A DNA stretch of 64,000 nt from Eumeta japonica (taxonomy: Eukaryota > Arthropoda > Insecta > Lepidoptera > Psychidae). The stretch spans positions 372,001-436,000 of the forward strand of contig BGZK01000089.1 of NCBI GenBank assembly GCA_005406025.1, written 5' to 3'. Shown piece by piece: positions 37,030 to 48,749 of the stretch (positions are counted from its first letter, which is position 1; the number at the start of each line of letters is the position of its first letter). A model generated the notes under the pieces. That model was not told the origin of the DNA. It saw only the letters and a program-made list of their open reading frames with translations, and ran no database searches. The position numbers and the translations under genes were made by a program.

Positions 37030-37975
37030 CTTGATGAAGTTTCATCTCTTTCCACTGTTTATTACTGGTTTCACTAGTTCAAACATGGTGGCATTAATCT
37101 GATTGACGATCTGAGTGAGGGACGTCCTTCTAAGGTGGCGACCGAAGACAACATCAATTCTGTGCGGTTCATGAAAGAGACTGACAAAGGAGTGACCTAC
37201 TAGAAGATTCGGATAAGGCATCGATATGAGTCAAGTGCAGTACAAAATCCTTCATGAACATTTAGCGGTCAAGAAGCTATGTGTTCCGTGGATTCATAAT
37301 AATTTGATCAAAGCTCAAAAACTCCGTCGTTTTAATTATTGCCGCAAAATGATGCAAAGATTTGCCGGTGGTGACTCAAAGAATGTATACGACATAATTA
37401 CAAGTGATGAAAGTTAGATTTACTATTACGATCCCGAAACCAACATACAGTCTGTTCAGTGAGTGTTTCCTTTCCAGGAGTTACCTACTAAAATAAAACG
37501 AGGTCGAAGCGTCGGAAAAAAGATGGCGACCTCTTTCTTTGAAATGACAGATCATTAGGCAAAAATTGTTTTAGAAGAAACAAAACCGTAGTGCAGACTG
37601 GTACACTTACAATTTTATTCCTCTTGCTTTGGAAAAAGTAAGTTCGGGATAAACGACCTTGTAATAAGATTCTCCTTCATCGTGAAAACGCCTAGCCATA
37701 TATCGCCAGACAAACAACTAACTATTTGGAGATGTTAGGTATAGAAATACCGGCGCACCCGACTTAGAGCCCCGATTTTGCACCTAGCGATTTTTATTTA
37801 TTTACTGAAATAAAACAAAACAATTTTGAGAAAAATAGTTTATGGACATTGAGGAAGCAGTGATTTCATATGAAAAGGTCGTTAAAGCGACTCTTAAGTG
37901 CGACTGGACAAAGTATTTCTCTCCGTGTTTCCATCAAATACAACGATGTGTTGATCTCCACGGATATTATTTTTA
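37030..37975 (+). pseudogene. Dead mariner transposase (DD34D family)
   Basis: Conceptual translation across several frames follows a mariner transposase. N-terminal remains (VYYWFH, GGINLIDDLSEGRPS) precede MSQVQYKILHEHLAVKKLC from 37226, then KLRRFNYCRKMMQRFAGGDS and DIITSDES (first catalytic Asp region). A YYYDPETNIQSVQ run and a PTKIKRGRSVGKKM run follow. The second catalytic region reads HREN where HHDN is expected (Asp to Glu). The last reads PDFAPSDFYLF with its Asp present, and the C-terminus ends near 37975. Stops and frameshifts are frequent, so no transposase is made. I did not find clear terminal inverted repeats. Confidence 0.85.
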
Positions 37976-38580
37976 TTATGAACTACTCCCACACTTAAAG
38001 CGCGAGGACATGTCTTTCTATTTTTTATATATTGTTGAACTCGAATACTTTTACGTCGAGCCCATGGGGTTTTGGGTTTCAAATTCCACAAAATGCCTTA
38101 ACTAACCCACTTCGAACTACACTTCTAGGCTTTATCATCCACTACACTTTCGAGATTATATCGTTTGGTGATGTAACCTATATTTGTATCATACATCATA
38201 TTTCCAATTTACTAGAACGTTTATTATCACTGAATGTCGTAATTTAGAATACTTTTTTGTTGTATAGAAAGTTCTACTTTACACTTTTAATTCTTTTAAT
38301 TTAATTTACTATTTACTGCGTTAGATTTTCCAATTATTTTTTTTTGATTGGATCCGACAAAATACAGCCTTTTGCTATTGTACTGAAGGAGCCCTGTCGT
38401 CTTCTGTTCTTATTTCATTATCACATGTTCTCACATAACAACTCACCACCTCAATTAAAAAAAATACAATTTAGAGAAATACAATTAAAAGATTTTAGTT
38501 CCAAAAATTACTATCATTATCATTTGGCTTTTAATTATTGTATTTATATTATCGATAACTAAAAATAATCTCTTTTCTTA

Positions 38581-38930
38581 GGCGCCTGCCTGCAACCCAC
38601 CGTTGTCCCTCAAATCTGCCTCTTCACTACGAATCTCTATCCAAAGAATTGAATATTGATTCGAGAGGATTGACCGATATCAAACACTTAAGCAAGTGTT
38701 AATTTTATAATTATCTTAGTCCACTAATCGTTGTATTGTTAATTTCTACGTACGTTTCATGCCAACCAGGTACATCCTCAGGAAAATTCAGACAGTCACA
38801 TCCACCAGGGCGTAAGAAGTGTTAAAAAAATCGACAAATGCGGACACAACCTCGTTAAGTTAAACTTTCGTTTCGAAAAAAATAACTAATTCATTGCATA
38901 ACAGCATTTCACTTTCGTATGCACATGCTA
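38581..38930. mobile_element. Truncated foldback element copy (one arm plus centre)
   Basis: Matches the arm of the 5267-5964 element in order: tgcaacccaccgttg, ctctatccaaagaattgaat, aagcaagtgttaatttta, gccaaccaggtacatcctca, agtcacatccaccagggcg and cgacaaatgcggacac. It then runs into a centre like the complement of the full copy's centre and stops there; the second arm is missing. Confidence 0.8.
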
Positions 38931-38969
38931 CGCAACGATCGCAACTCCACCGCATTAATTTTACTTTCA

Positions 38970-39880
38970 TTTTTTGTTCTACCATACCCAGCTTTCACTA
39001 CCATATATAAGCATAGGGATTAGGACCCCATTATGGATAGCCAAGCGCGCTCATCGTGAGACGCTTTTAATATTCATAATAGCAAGCAAGGCCTCATTCA
39101 CTTTATTTCCCGTATTCACTTTCCTTTCGATATCCCTGTCATGTTTACTATCATTTGTAAACAAACTACCCAAGTATACAAATTTTTTCAGTCGTTTGAC
39201 TCTTTCACCTTCTACAAATATATCGCATTCAGTCGTGCTTTCGCCCCTTTCAAATACCATCACCTTAGTCTTACCGACATTTATTTTCATACCCTTTTCT
39301 TAACAGAATTATTCATTTTATTTACCATTTCCTGCAGCCCGCGTGCCGATGGCGCAAGGATTACTTGGTCGTCGCCGTACAAGAAGCATTTGACAGACAG
39401 CTCATCCATCCTTAATCCACACTCATACTTTTTCAATATATACAGACTAGAGCTACACATCTCTGTCTGACACCTCTGCGGATGTCAAACCAGTCAGTGT
39501 ATGCCCCATTCATTCTGACACTAACACTGAAGCCCCTGTATAGAGATCGCCAGTGCCTGTATCGATCCGCTATTCAAACCATGCATCGGTAGGGTTCGCC
39601 ATAAATCATTTTTTTCACTCTATCATAAGCTTTTTCCAGATCTACAAAATACAAAAAACCTTTTGGCCGATGCCCAAAAACTTTCCTGCAATATTTCGCA
39701 GAGAAAAAATTTAGTTCGTACGGGATGTACGGATCCATTTTCGAAATCCCGCTTATGCATCTCAAATATTGTTTTTAGTCTCATTCACAACTCTTTCGAT
39801 AATGATTTTCGCACACATTTTTCCAACGACACTGAGAAGGCTTATAGAACGGTAATTTGTGAAAATCTGCCACGAGCCTT
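38970..39880 (-). pseudogene. Reverse transcriptase of a non-LTR retrotransposon, frameshifted
   Basis: On the minus strand, in order from 39880 down: a NYRSISLLSVVGK run; YFVDLEKAYDRV (in 39765-39574), the first catalytic Asp motif; degraded HPQRCQTEMC; CFLYGDDQVILAPSARGLQEM with an intact YGDD box (about 39410-39350). Then come KINVGKTKVMVFERGES and FVYLGSLFTNDSKHDRDIE (39290-39051). Frameshifts separate these pieces and the N- and C-terminal parts are missing. The same family left a C-terminal fragment at 54872-55370. Confidence 0.85.
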
Positions 39881-40389
39881 TCCTATGTCCATGGATATTT
39901 GTTCCCTAAGTATTAAGATTTTTTATTGTATTATTTTCTAGTAAGTATTACTTTTTTTTACGATATATTTGTATTTGTGAGAGTTTTTGTAGATATCTCT
40001 ACATTATTAAAAAAGAAAGAAGAAGAAGAAAGAAAATTTTATTTTGATGTACATACATGTAAATGTTAATTAATACATTAAGTTTAATTGTAAGAATATT
40101 TGGCAATCATCAAAAGTTTGCCACTCAACAGAAATTGTGGTAGTGGTCACTACTACAACGCTGATCTTCCATCGCAGGGATCAAGACAAAATAATCATAT
40201 ACACTCAGAAAATGAAATCAGTTAATGTACATGCTTAATAATACACCTGAAGTATACAACTAAATGTATGCCACTGTAAATAAGATGCGGTCTTATACAT
40301 CTTTTATGTATAAATACCTTATCAGAACTACTGGGAAAAGGAGGAAATCATAAGTAATACTATTTTAGAGCGACCTTTTTGATGAAACT

Positions 40390-41570
40390 TGTTTATGTAT
40401 GTAACGAATAAGCCTTTGAATTTTTGAAAGAGAAGACAGAGCTTTAATTTCTAATAGCTGGTGGTAAGTCTTTCTAGTAATTCGTGCGGCGTAACGGAAA
40501 TCACCACAAAATGCGGTCGTTTTAAAACGTGGACATATTAGTATAGAGTAGCAAAACGAATATGGCGATCAGAAAAACAGAATTTTTTGTACAAATATCG
40601 AGGTACTCAGTTTTTTATAATGCCAAAAAGAAGGGTAACAAAATGTAGACTGCGACGTGATGACATGTTTATTACGCAATATTTATTCATACATGAGCTC
40701 GTAGGGGGATAGGGTAACAATAGCGAACACGTGCATTTTATATGTGTTGCAGAAACTTTTTAGAACGAGTAAGAAGGCATTCTCCAAATACAGTGTCAAC
40801 ATAATTTTATTTCTGCAGAACTAGGGAATTACATAGTTCAATTATAAGATCTGTGCTTAGGTAAACGAGCATACGATGCAATACAGAAAGTCTGTAAAAG
40901 CAGCCACGAGAAAGTTTAACTACATGTTTTTTCCAAATTGAACAATCCTTCCAGCTGTAAACCTAAGTTTGACTTGCTTAAAAAGGACTTAACAGTTATA
41001 TGGTACGATTGAAGTATTTAGTTTTCGTTAGCGTTTTTAAACCAGCAACGAGAAACATGGATTTTTGTGGTTTTTATTTATTTTTAAAACTATGCTGTTA
41101 TTTTCACACGAGTTCAAGTGGCTGTCCGCTTTAAATCCTGATCTATTTAAGGCTAAAGAAGTTTTGTTAGGTTCACAGGATATGTAAACTTGTAAATTGT
41201 CTGCGTTTAAATGTTATTTACAATTGTCAATATTATATACAATATCTGCACTATACAAAACAAAAAGCACTGGTCCAAGAATGGAACTTTAAGAAGCTCT
41301 GCGAGTCAAAGGCTTGGTAATTAAGAAAGTGACTGAGTCACTAATATTATAAAGTTCAACTAATTGCGAACGACCACTGCGATAGCAGACCACCTAGTCA
41401 CTGAGTCATCAAAACCATAAAGAGAAAATTTTGATAAAAGATATATTAAGAATACCAAAAGCACTCGAGCAATCTAAGTGTCAAAATTCCCGTCAATTAA
41501 AGCCGTTGCATTGATGTGACCTTTTCTGAAATCGGATTGTTTGTCAGGAAACATTTTGTTATTTTCTGAA
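40390..41570 (-). pseudogene. Non-LTR retrotransposon (CR1/Jockey-like) remnant, reverse transcriptase and 3' part
   Basis: The minus-strand translation near 41570-41500 gives MFPDKQSDFRKGHINATALI, typical of the start of a LINE reverse transcriptase. Then come a SKFSLYGFDDSVTRW run, a VTQSLS run and a VPFLDQCFLFCIVQIL run where GPVLFVLYSADI is expected (about 41290-41230). Downstream DNA to about 40390 shares words with the better preserved element at 60360-62050 (for example ataatgccaaaaagaaggg with acaacgccgaaaagaagag). Many stops; inactive. Confidence 0.75.
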
Positions 41571-41660
41571 TAGCAAGTGAGTTGTACACAAACCGCCTTT
41601 AATTATTTTAAACAAAAATAATATGTAATAGGCACAAAGTCTTCTTAATCGGTATTTTGG

Positions 41661-42050
41661 TGATTCCATTCTGTGATTTTTAATGTCCTGTATTGTTTGT
41701 TCTCACTGGTCATTAATTAATAATCTATTAATGAAATTTTTGTGTTAATTGGATGATTATAAAATGTGATATCAACATTATTTTTATGTAATATAACTTG
41801 TCACTCAGAGAAAAATTTTATTGTATCACTTAAATGTCAGTACCGTGGACATGTCACGGTACTTACATTTAAGTGATATAATAAAAGTTTTCTCCGAGTG
41901 GCAAGTTATATTATGTAAAAATAATGTTTAAATATGTTTATGTTTATCCAACTAACACAGTTAACAAAAAAATCATTAATAGATTATTAATTATTGACCA
42001 GTGAAAACGAACAAAACAAGACATTAAAAATCACAGTTAGAATGGAATCA
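41661..42050. mobile_element. Inverted-repeat element (~390 bp) with near-perfect arms
   Basis: Arms of about 180 bp run from tgattccattctgtgat (41661) to aatcacagttagaatggaatca (ends 42050). The centre at 41840-41862 is gtaccgtg-gacatgt-cacggtac. Paired blocks include cacttaaatgt, gtaatataacttg and cattaattaataatctatta. There is no open frame, so it is a non-autonomous foldback or MITE unrelated in sequence to the 5-kb one. Confidence 0.85.
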
Positions 42051-42054
42051 TCCA

Positions 42055-44190
42055 TTTCAGTGAGAGGATAAAACGGTTGACCCTGCAAACCATCCCTGAA
42101 ATTTTTCGCTGTGATATTTATCGATGTGTCTATGAGCTCCTTGAGTCATAAATATTGTCTATGAGTTTATGAGCTTAAACAATTTAAAGACGTTGAACCT
42201 GGCAGGTCATCCCTGAAGCTTCTTCCTACGTTCGAGTTAATTGTTAAAAATGAAGAAGCAGTAAATTATTCAGATCGTCATACTCAAAAGATCGATTTTA
42301 TTGATTTTTTTTGCTCTCCGAGTTCAAAAATATAGTTCTACTACATTTTGAACTCTTACAATTTAAAAATCCATATGTATTAAGAAACCACATTTTTTTC
42401 AATACCATCTCTTTGAAACACGTTGTTTGATTTTAATTTGGTTTATAGCACCCAATAGAGTTTTTTTAAACGAAAAGAGATGATCGAGTACCAAACATCT
42501 TTGTACAACAATAATTTTCGAAAAAATCATTTTTTTACAATTTTTCATCTACCGTATCTCCCAAACAAACCAACTTATTTTGATGTAATTTGCTATGATA
42601 GATGCTTTTTTTTTAAAAAAATAGTTGTTTAGATTTTATAATTTTCCGATAAAGTACTTTAAAAATATTAAAAAAACACTTTTAATAATATTATTCTTCA
42701 ACAATATCTCCTAAACAAAGCAATCGTTTTTTTATGCAGTTTACGGCAGTCGATGCACCCGTTTGGGAAAAAGAGCTGATTAGATTCTAGTATCGATTAA
42801 TAAAATAATCTATAAGTTATTAAAAAAGTATTTTTTTTAACTTTATGCTATTCCTCAAAACCTCCCCGGCGCATTTAGTTCGACATTTTAGGAAATCATG
42901 CTAAATGGATTTCTCTCGAATGTCGTAAACTGAGTTTCCATCGAATAATTCGTTCAAAAGTTATGAGTGATTTACACACACACACACACACGCGTACGCA
43001 CACATACACAAACATAAATATTTATTTAATGGAATAATTATTGTGTTATTATAACGTCACATATCATAATATAATGCAATAGTTCTTATAACAGCATTGA
43101 CAATGACAAAGCCATTAAAATATTTGCATTACCGTTATTTCTCACCAGGTCATATTAATTAATCGTGAGTGTGCCGGTTTCACTGGAAAAATGAAATAAG
43201 AATTTATATGGCCTAGTCAGGCTAATTTAATAAGTAGGAACTAAGAAAACGAAATAGTTGTATTAAGTTGTAACTCTTGTTGAAATTGTAAATAAAAACT
43301 AATAAAATAAAATCATAAAAAATATATTAAAATTAAGTATAAGTGAAGATATTGCAAAACGAAAAAAAATTGGTATTAATTATAATATAGACATTCAAAG
43401 AATTACAAATCATAGCTTTTAATACTAATAATTATTTAACCAGAATTATGAAGCTTGCTATAGAGTATTACAATTGCATATGTTATAACGTAATATTGTA
43501 TACTAGTAATCACGTAGTGGACATTACAAGATGTAATATTTTTTTGAATATCAATCACTATACCCTTTCTGTAATTAAAAATTACAAACTATTTCCAGAT
43601 TAATGGAACTAAAATTAATATTCAATGAAAGAAACGCCCAGTTTAATTGATTTGTTTGTTTTCACTTTTATCAACAGTAAATATTATGACGACACCAAGC
43701 AAAACGACTTACAAAACTTTAATCTATCCTGTATTTGAATCAATAACCATCGATCCTAGGAAACCTGTTTACAAAAACAGTACACTCCTAACAATAATAA
43801 GTACAGCATCCCAGTACTTATAAACACAATAACACGAATATTAGTATTACAAGAAAAGTGCTCGCGAAAGGCACAGTGTAGTATGTTCGAGCTATGTTTT
43901 TTTAGTTATTCATGATTTTGCGTCTGTTGATTTTTATTTCATGCTGTTGAGCTGATCATGGAAGACACAGCACTCCTTAACGGTTAAGACTTATGGGACA
44001 ATACTGTGATTTGTCGCCAGAAGCTACTCTTCAATGACTATCAATCAAACCTAACATTTACAGAAATAAACCTTATTATTTAAACTACTACCTACACATT
44101 GTAATAACTAAGTTATGCAGGTAGAATGAGAAGCATCCGGCCTCCGTGCCGAGTCCCGCGAACGTGGGTACCGTTTGTGATTTGAATTTA
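42055..44190. other. Intergenic with a (CA)n microsatellite
   Basis: AT-rich, no gene seen. The (CA)n tract at 42973-42991, with an impure extension to about 43010, is the only simple repeat of note. Confidence 0.5.
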
Positions 44191-44192
44191 AA

Positions 44193-45000
44193 TTGAATAA
44201 AATATTAGTCGAGGCGATGAGAAACAAAATGAAGTGGTTAGAAAAAAAACTGCCAAAGAACATGTCTGCCATGCTTATTATATTGTTCCGAAGCCATTAT
44301 ATTATTACAAAGAAATGCATTGCAGATGAAAAAAGTACGTTATTACACTTTTTCCATGTTTCCCGCACAGAATAGTTATAAGCACTTTAGTCGCCTGTAA
44401 CTAGAGAAAGAAGTAGGTATGTCGACTATTACTATTAAACTAGTATAAACTAAAGTACATCATCAAAAGAGCGTATCTTCATGGCACGTACGTCCTTTTC
44501 TTGAAAAGCGCAGTTATTCAATAATAACTCACAAACAGTAAATGTGACTATGTTCAAAATAGTTTTCATTGAAAGTATTTATTCTAAACTGTATTTCCAA
44601 AAAATAGACGGAGGGGGGACAATTTCTGCAACTTTTAGAGCGATTATTTCCGAATTTATTCACGTAATCAGAAAAAATTGCTTAAAAAGCTTAAAGTGTT
44701 ATTAAAAGAACTGTGAAAATATGTACCAGTCGTTGATGTTTGCTGAATAAATTTTTTTTCAGCTTCTGTTATATGTATGGAGTTCCCCTCCTAGAAATAT
44801 TTATTTTTGATATTTAACCACCAAACTAAGTAGCAACTTATACAAGACATCAACACCATAAATTTCATCATATATAGATCCATACATATAGATCCTGTAG
44901 TTTTTTTTATAAGATGCCTGTGACATACGGACGGACCGACATGACGAAACTATTAGTATTCCGTTTTTGCCATTTTGGCTCGGAACCCTAAAAAAAGAGG
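44193..45000 (+). mobile_element. LINE 3' end, second copy (uninterrupted)
   Basis: Inverted relative to 4990-6800 and without the foldback insertion. The frame 44193-44375 ends FRSHYIITKKCIADEKS... and corresponds to the end of the frame in the 6-kb copy (FRTHYYKDMHNR). The 3' UTR carries cggacggaccgacatgac and ends gctcggaaccctaaaaaaag near 45000, which I read as the 3' terminus. Only the last few dozen codons of the ORF remain. Confidence 0.65.
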
Positions 45001-45681
45001 TTGCACGGACCTCGATAGAATAAAAACGAGAGAATTGAATGTGAACAATACAATAGTGAATTCATAGAGAAGACGTGAACAGGTAATCGAGAAATCGATC
45101 GAATAAACATAGTCTTGCCCTACTGATTTTTAATTCTCGATCCCGAGTATCCAGGACCTACGAGGGGTTGGTTACATCCGGGTTACATTATTTTCATTCA
45201 TTTATATAATGACAGCGTGACAATGTTAGCAGGCACACATCGGAACTTTTTAATGACAACAGTAAATATAAGGTTAATCGATCTAATACGGTAGCGAATG
45301 AAAATGTGATTTGTATGAATTATAGTACTTTTATATTATATAGAATAATTATGATTTATACAGTATGTATAAGAATAATTTAGACTTTGGTAGTCTAAAA
45401 TAGTTTTATTAGTCTAGTAATAAACATTAAGCAAATTACATTTTTTTTTAATAAATCCAACGCGATTGCGCTAGAGTGATCTAAATAAATAATGCTAATG
45501 TTCGTTTGTAAAGACAGAGTTTTCTCTATAATCACCAATTCCAATCAACGTCCCGTTGGGGCGGTGACCACCCCTTGGTCTAACGGTGAGAGTAAGGGAG
45601 TTTGATCGCGGTGAGTGGAAGTGGCTGCTTGTGGGTGGTGAAAATGTGAAAAAATATATATCCGTCTTTTCTAACTTATGA

Positions 45682-45983
45682 GAACTTCTAGAAATTATCT
45701 AGAAAACTCCAAAATGTGTGCAACTGTTAAAATCAATCCGGAATGTTTTAGAAGATTTTAACAATTTCTGGAATGATCTAGAAAGTTCCAAAATGTTTGC
45801 GATTGCTAAAATCAATATAGAATGATCTAAAAAGTTCTAAAATGTGTGCAACTGTTACAATCGATCTGTAATGTTCTAGAAGGTTCTAAAATATTTTTAC
45901 AAGATTTAAGATGAGCTGTCATTGTTGGGAATGATCTTGAATGTTCTGGTGATAGATATTTCGAGGTACGATGGTATATAAAG
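45682..45983 (+). promoter_or_regulatory. Heat-shock-element arrays and TATA box in the Helitron leader
   Basis: Alternating GAA/TTC modules at exact 5-bp phase: TTCtgGAAtgATCtaGAAagTTC minus one base in module 3 (45766-45788); TTCtaGAAggTTC (45874-45886, perfect three modules); GAAtgATCttGAAtgTTC (45929-45946); and TTCtaGAA at 45686-45693. TATATAAAG follows at 45975-45983, about 30 bp after the last array. This is the layout of insect heat-shock gene promoters: HSF-binding sites close upstream of TATA. The Rep frame begins about 0.56 kb further on. Confidence 0.65.
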
Positions 45984-46111
45984 CGAAACTCAGTAACTTT
46001 TCGTCAGTTTGATTGTGTTTGCAGCCGAGAGAACATTAATTGAAATTGAGAGTGAACAGTAATTTAAACAAATTCAAGTGATTTTGGCAAGTGAAAAAGA
46101 ACAAACTATTT

Positions 46112-46205
46112 GAATATTCTAAAGTGTTCTGGCACTTGAAATTTCGATATCTTATGGTACATGAACCGAAATTCAATTACTTCGCCAGTGTCATCATAAT
46201 AACAA
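46112..46205 (+). repeat. Second, degraded copy of the promoter-like block
   Basis: GAAtaTTCtaAAGtgTTCtgg (46112-46131), then atttcgatatcttatggtac and tgaaccgaaattcaattac, parallels 45929-46020 (GAAtgTTCtgg, atttcgaggtacgatggtat, ataaagcgaaactcagtaac) module for module. The TATA word has become tacatgaac. It is an imperfect direct duplication ~180 bp downstream. Confidence 0.55.
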
Positions 46206-46545
46206 TGAATAGATGTAGCGTGCGACGGTGGGTTCATCATTTAAAGAACGACACATAAAGATTAAACAAATCAGTTTAATGTCCACCAGTGTACACGCAA
46301 ACATATTATTTAGAGGAAATACCTTAAAATTATATAATTACATTGAGTTTTGCAATAACCGTACACATGTCAAGCGGGCTGCGGCGGGACTGCCCCGGTG
46401 CGCGCGTTCGGCTTTTAACGGCTCCCGACTCGAATTGTGCCGAAGTTTACCGAGCGTATACCGATGAATATTTGTATTTAAAATAAATGACAAGTGCGTG
46501 CTACATAGATTAATTTTAGGTAACATTATTACATTAAATGTACAC

Positions 46546-48606
46546 AATAGCAAGGTGTAAAAAAGTATTTACAAAATCTCAAGTGGATTCAAAAAGTGGA
46601 AAAGTAGCACGTCGAACTGAAATAGAAGAACAACAAGAATAACGGCTCTCGAATATTCGTAGAGGAGTGAAAAGAATTAGAGAAAATTTAACCGAAGAAG
46701 AAAGAAGTGCTATCCTTAATGAGAACTCTTAGAAATTGTCAAATTGCTGGTCAACGTGAAGTGGAAAATAAAAGAAGTAAAGAAAGAACGGCTACGTTAC
46801 ACAAAAAACAAAGTGTAACAAGTAAAATTAAGAATTCAAAACTTCAGGCGTTCCATTATGATTACAAAAAACAATATGGTGAACATCCATATATTTTCAT
46901 CGGAAAAATGAATACGATATGCGAGTATTGTCATGCGAGGAAATTTAAAGGCGAAACTGCTGGTTTGTGCTGCTCGAGTGACGAAGTCAATTTAGCAGCA
47001 TTAGATGTACCACCACCACAATTACTCGCACATATGAATGGGAAAACACCAGATTTCAATCATTTTCTACATAATATACATCAATACAACTATTCTTTTC
47101 AAATGATTTCATTTGGAGCTTCATTAATATCCAACGAAAAAAAATTTCAGCCCGGTTTTCAATATTCAACGCCAAATTTATCACCGAGTAGGCTCACTTC
47201 TGCTGATGTCCTATGAAACTCCAAAATTTTTTCAAGTATACTTCATTAGTAACGAAGAACTTGAAATAGATTTAAGTTGCTCTTACATTCAAGGTCTACA
47301 ACGAGATATTATTCAAAAATTATTGCCTCTACTTCATGATCATAATCAACTAATCAATGTGTTTACGACTTCTCTAAACCAAGTGGTTGCAGATTATTAT
47401 AAAATCGTCATTAGAGCAAATAAAAGACCAGCCGGTCCATAAGAAAGAAGGTTCAATGCACCTCAAACGAACGAATTTGCCGTAGTAATTGTTGATGACG
47501 AATATAGCCGTCATGAAATTATTATTCAACGCCGAAGTAATAAATTGCAACGTATTTGTGAAACACTTCGTAGTTATGTTGTTCTACAGTATACGCTAAT
47601 TTTTGGCTAGATGAGGATGATTATCACTTCAATATTCAACAAATTGATCCAGCTACAGGTGCCGAAACTAACAAAAAAGTTACAGCTACGCAATTTCATG
47701 CTAAACGAATTATGACTAGAAATGGTAAATATAACCATATTTTAAATTGTCGGCAGTTATTTCAGCAGTTTATTGTTGATATGTGTGCTAAAATTGATAC
47801 GGAAAGATTAGAATTTATTCGCCATAATCAACGAAGGTTGCGTTCGGATGAATACATCTATTTAAGAGATGCTATGATAAATGATGGAAACGTCGATAAC
47901 ATGGGAGAATTGATTATCTTGCCATCTACGTTTACTGGAAGTCCACGTCACATGCATGAATATGCTCAAGATTCGATAACTTATGTCAGAAAACACGGCC
48001 GAACAGAGTTATTTATAACATTTACATGTAATTCTTCATGGGTGGAAATCAAAGAAGATTTACAATATGGACAGACAGCCAACGATCGACATGATATTGT
48101 TGCCCGAGTTTTTCGTCAGAAACAAATCAAATTTATGGAAATAGACGATATCATCAAGGCTGAGTTTCCGAACCCGGAGAAAGATCCGGATCTTTAAAGT
48201 ATAATCGTGAAAACATGGTTCATACCCCTGTGATGAACTAAACAGAAGTTCTCCATGCATGAAAGATGAAAAATGTACGAACCGTTATCCGAAGCCATTT
48301 TTGAACGAAACAGTCACAGGCGAAGGCGGATATCCGAAATACAGACGTCGATCACCAAAACAAGGAGGATTTACGGATAAAATTAAAATAGGAGGCAAGA
48401 AGAAATTCAAGTTAACAATCAGTGGGTGGTTCCATATAATCCACTTTTATCTAAAATGTTCAATGCCCATATCAATGTTGATACTGAAGTTCTGTAAAAT
48501 CAATAAAGTATGCAAATATATTAATAAAAGCAGTGATATGGCTGTTTTTACGGTAACCAAAGAAAACCAGCATAATGAGATAGTACAATATCAAATGGGT
48601 CATTAA
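46546..48606 (+). pseudogene. Helitron Rep (HUH replication initiator) region, broken
   Basis: The N-terminal part starts MYTIARCKKVF at 46546 and hits a stop within about 35 codons. The main frames are 46707-47216 (FIGKMNTICEYCHARKFKGE... CCSS, a Cys-rich finger-like segment, and NNIHQYNYSFQM-like), 47206-47442, 47712-48197 (RLEFIRHNQRRLRSDEYIYL, LPSTFTGSPRHMHEYAQDS, LFITFTCNSSW) and 48259-48606 (YPKPFLNETVTGEGGYPKY). Between KFM and EIDD (junction near 48137/48138) the ~70-80 residues that normally carry the LPHxH (HUH) motif are absent. The later tyrosine region reads NKVCKYINK, apparently with one Tyr lost. Rep function is therefore gone. Confidence 0.88.
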
Positions 48607-48749
48607 ATTAATACCAACAAAGCGATTTGACGAATTTTAAGTTTTCCAATACATGATCGAGATCCACTGGTTCTCCATTTATCCAGTCACTTAAAATGGA
48701 CAACGTTTAGTTTTCTTTACGGAAACGGCACAAAAAGTTGCGACAAAAC

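Noticed and set aside
46228..46467. 79-codon frame before the Helitron Rep as a separate gene
   Set aside because: It lies in the Helitron leader, includes a GC-rich patch, and has no recognisable domain.
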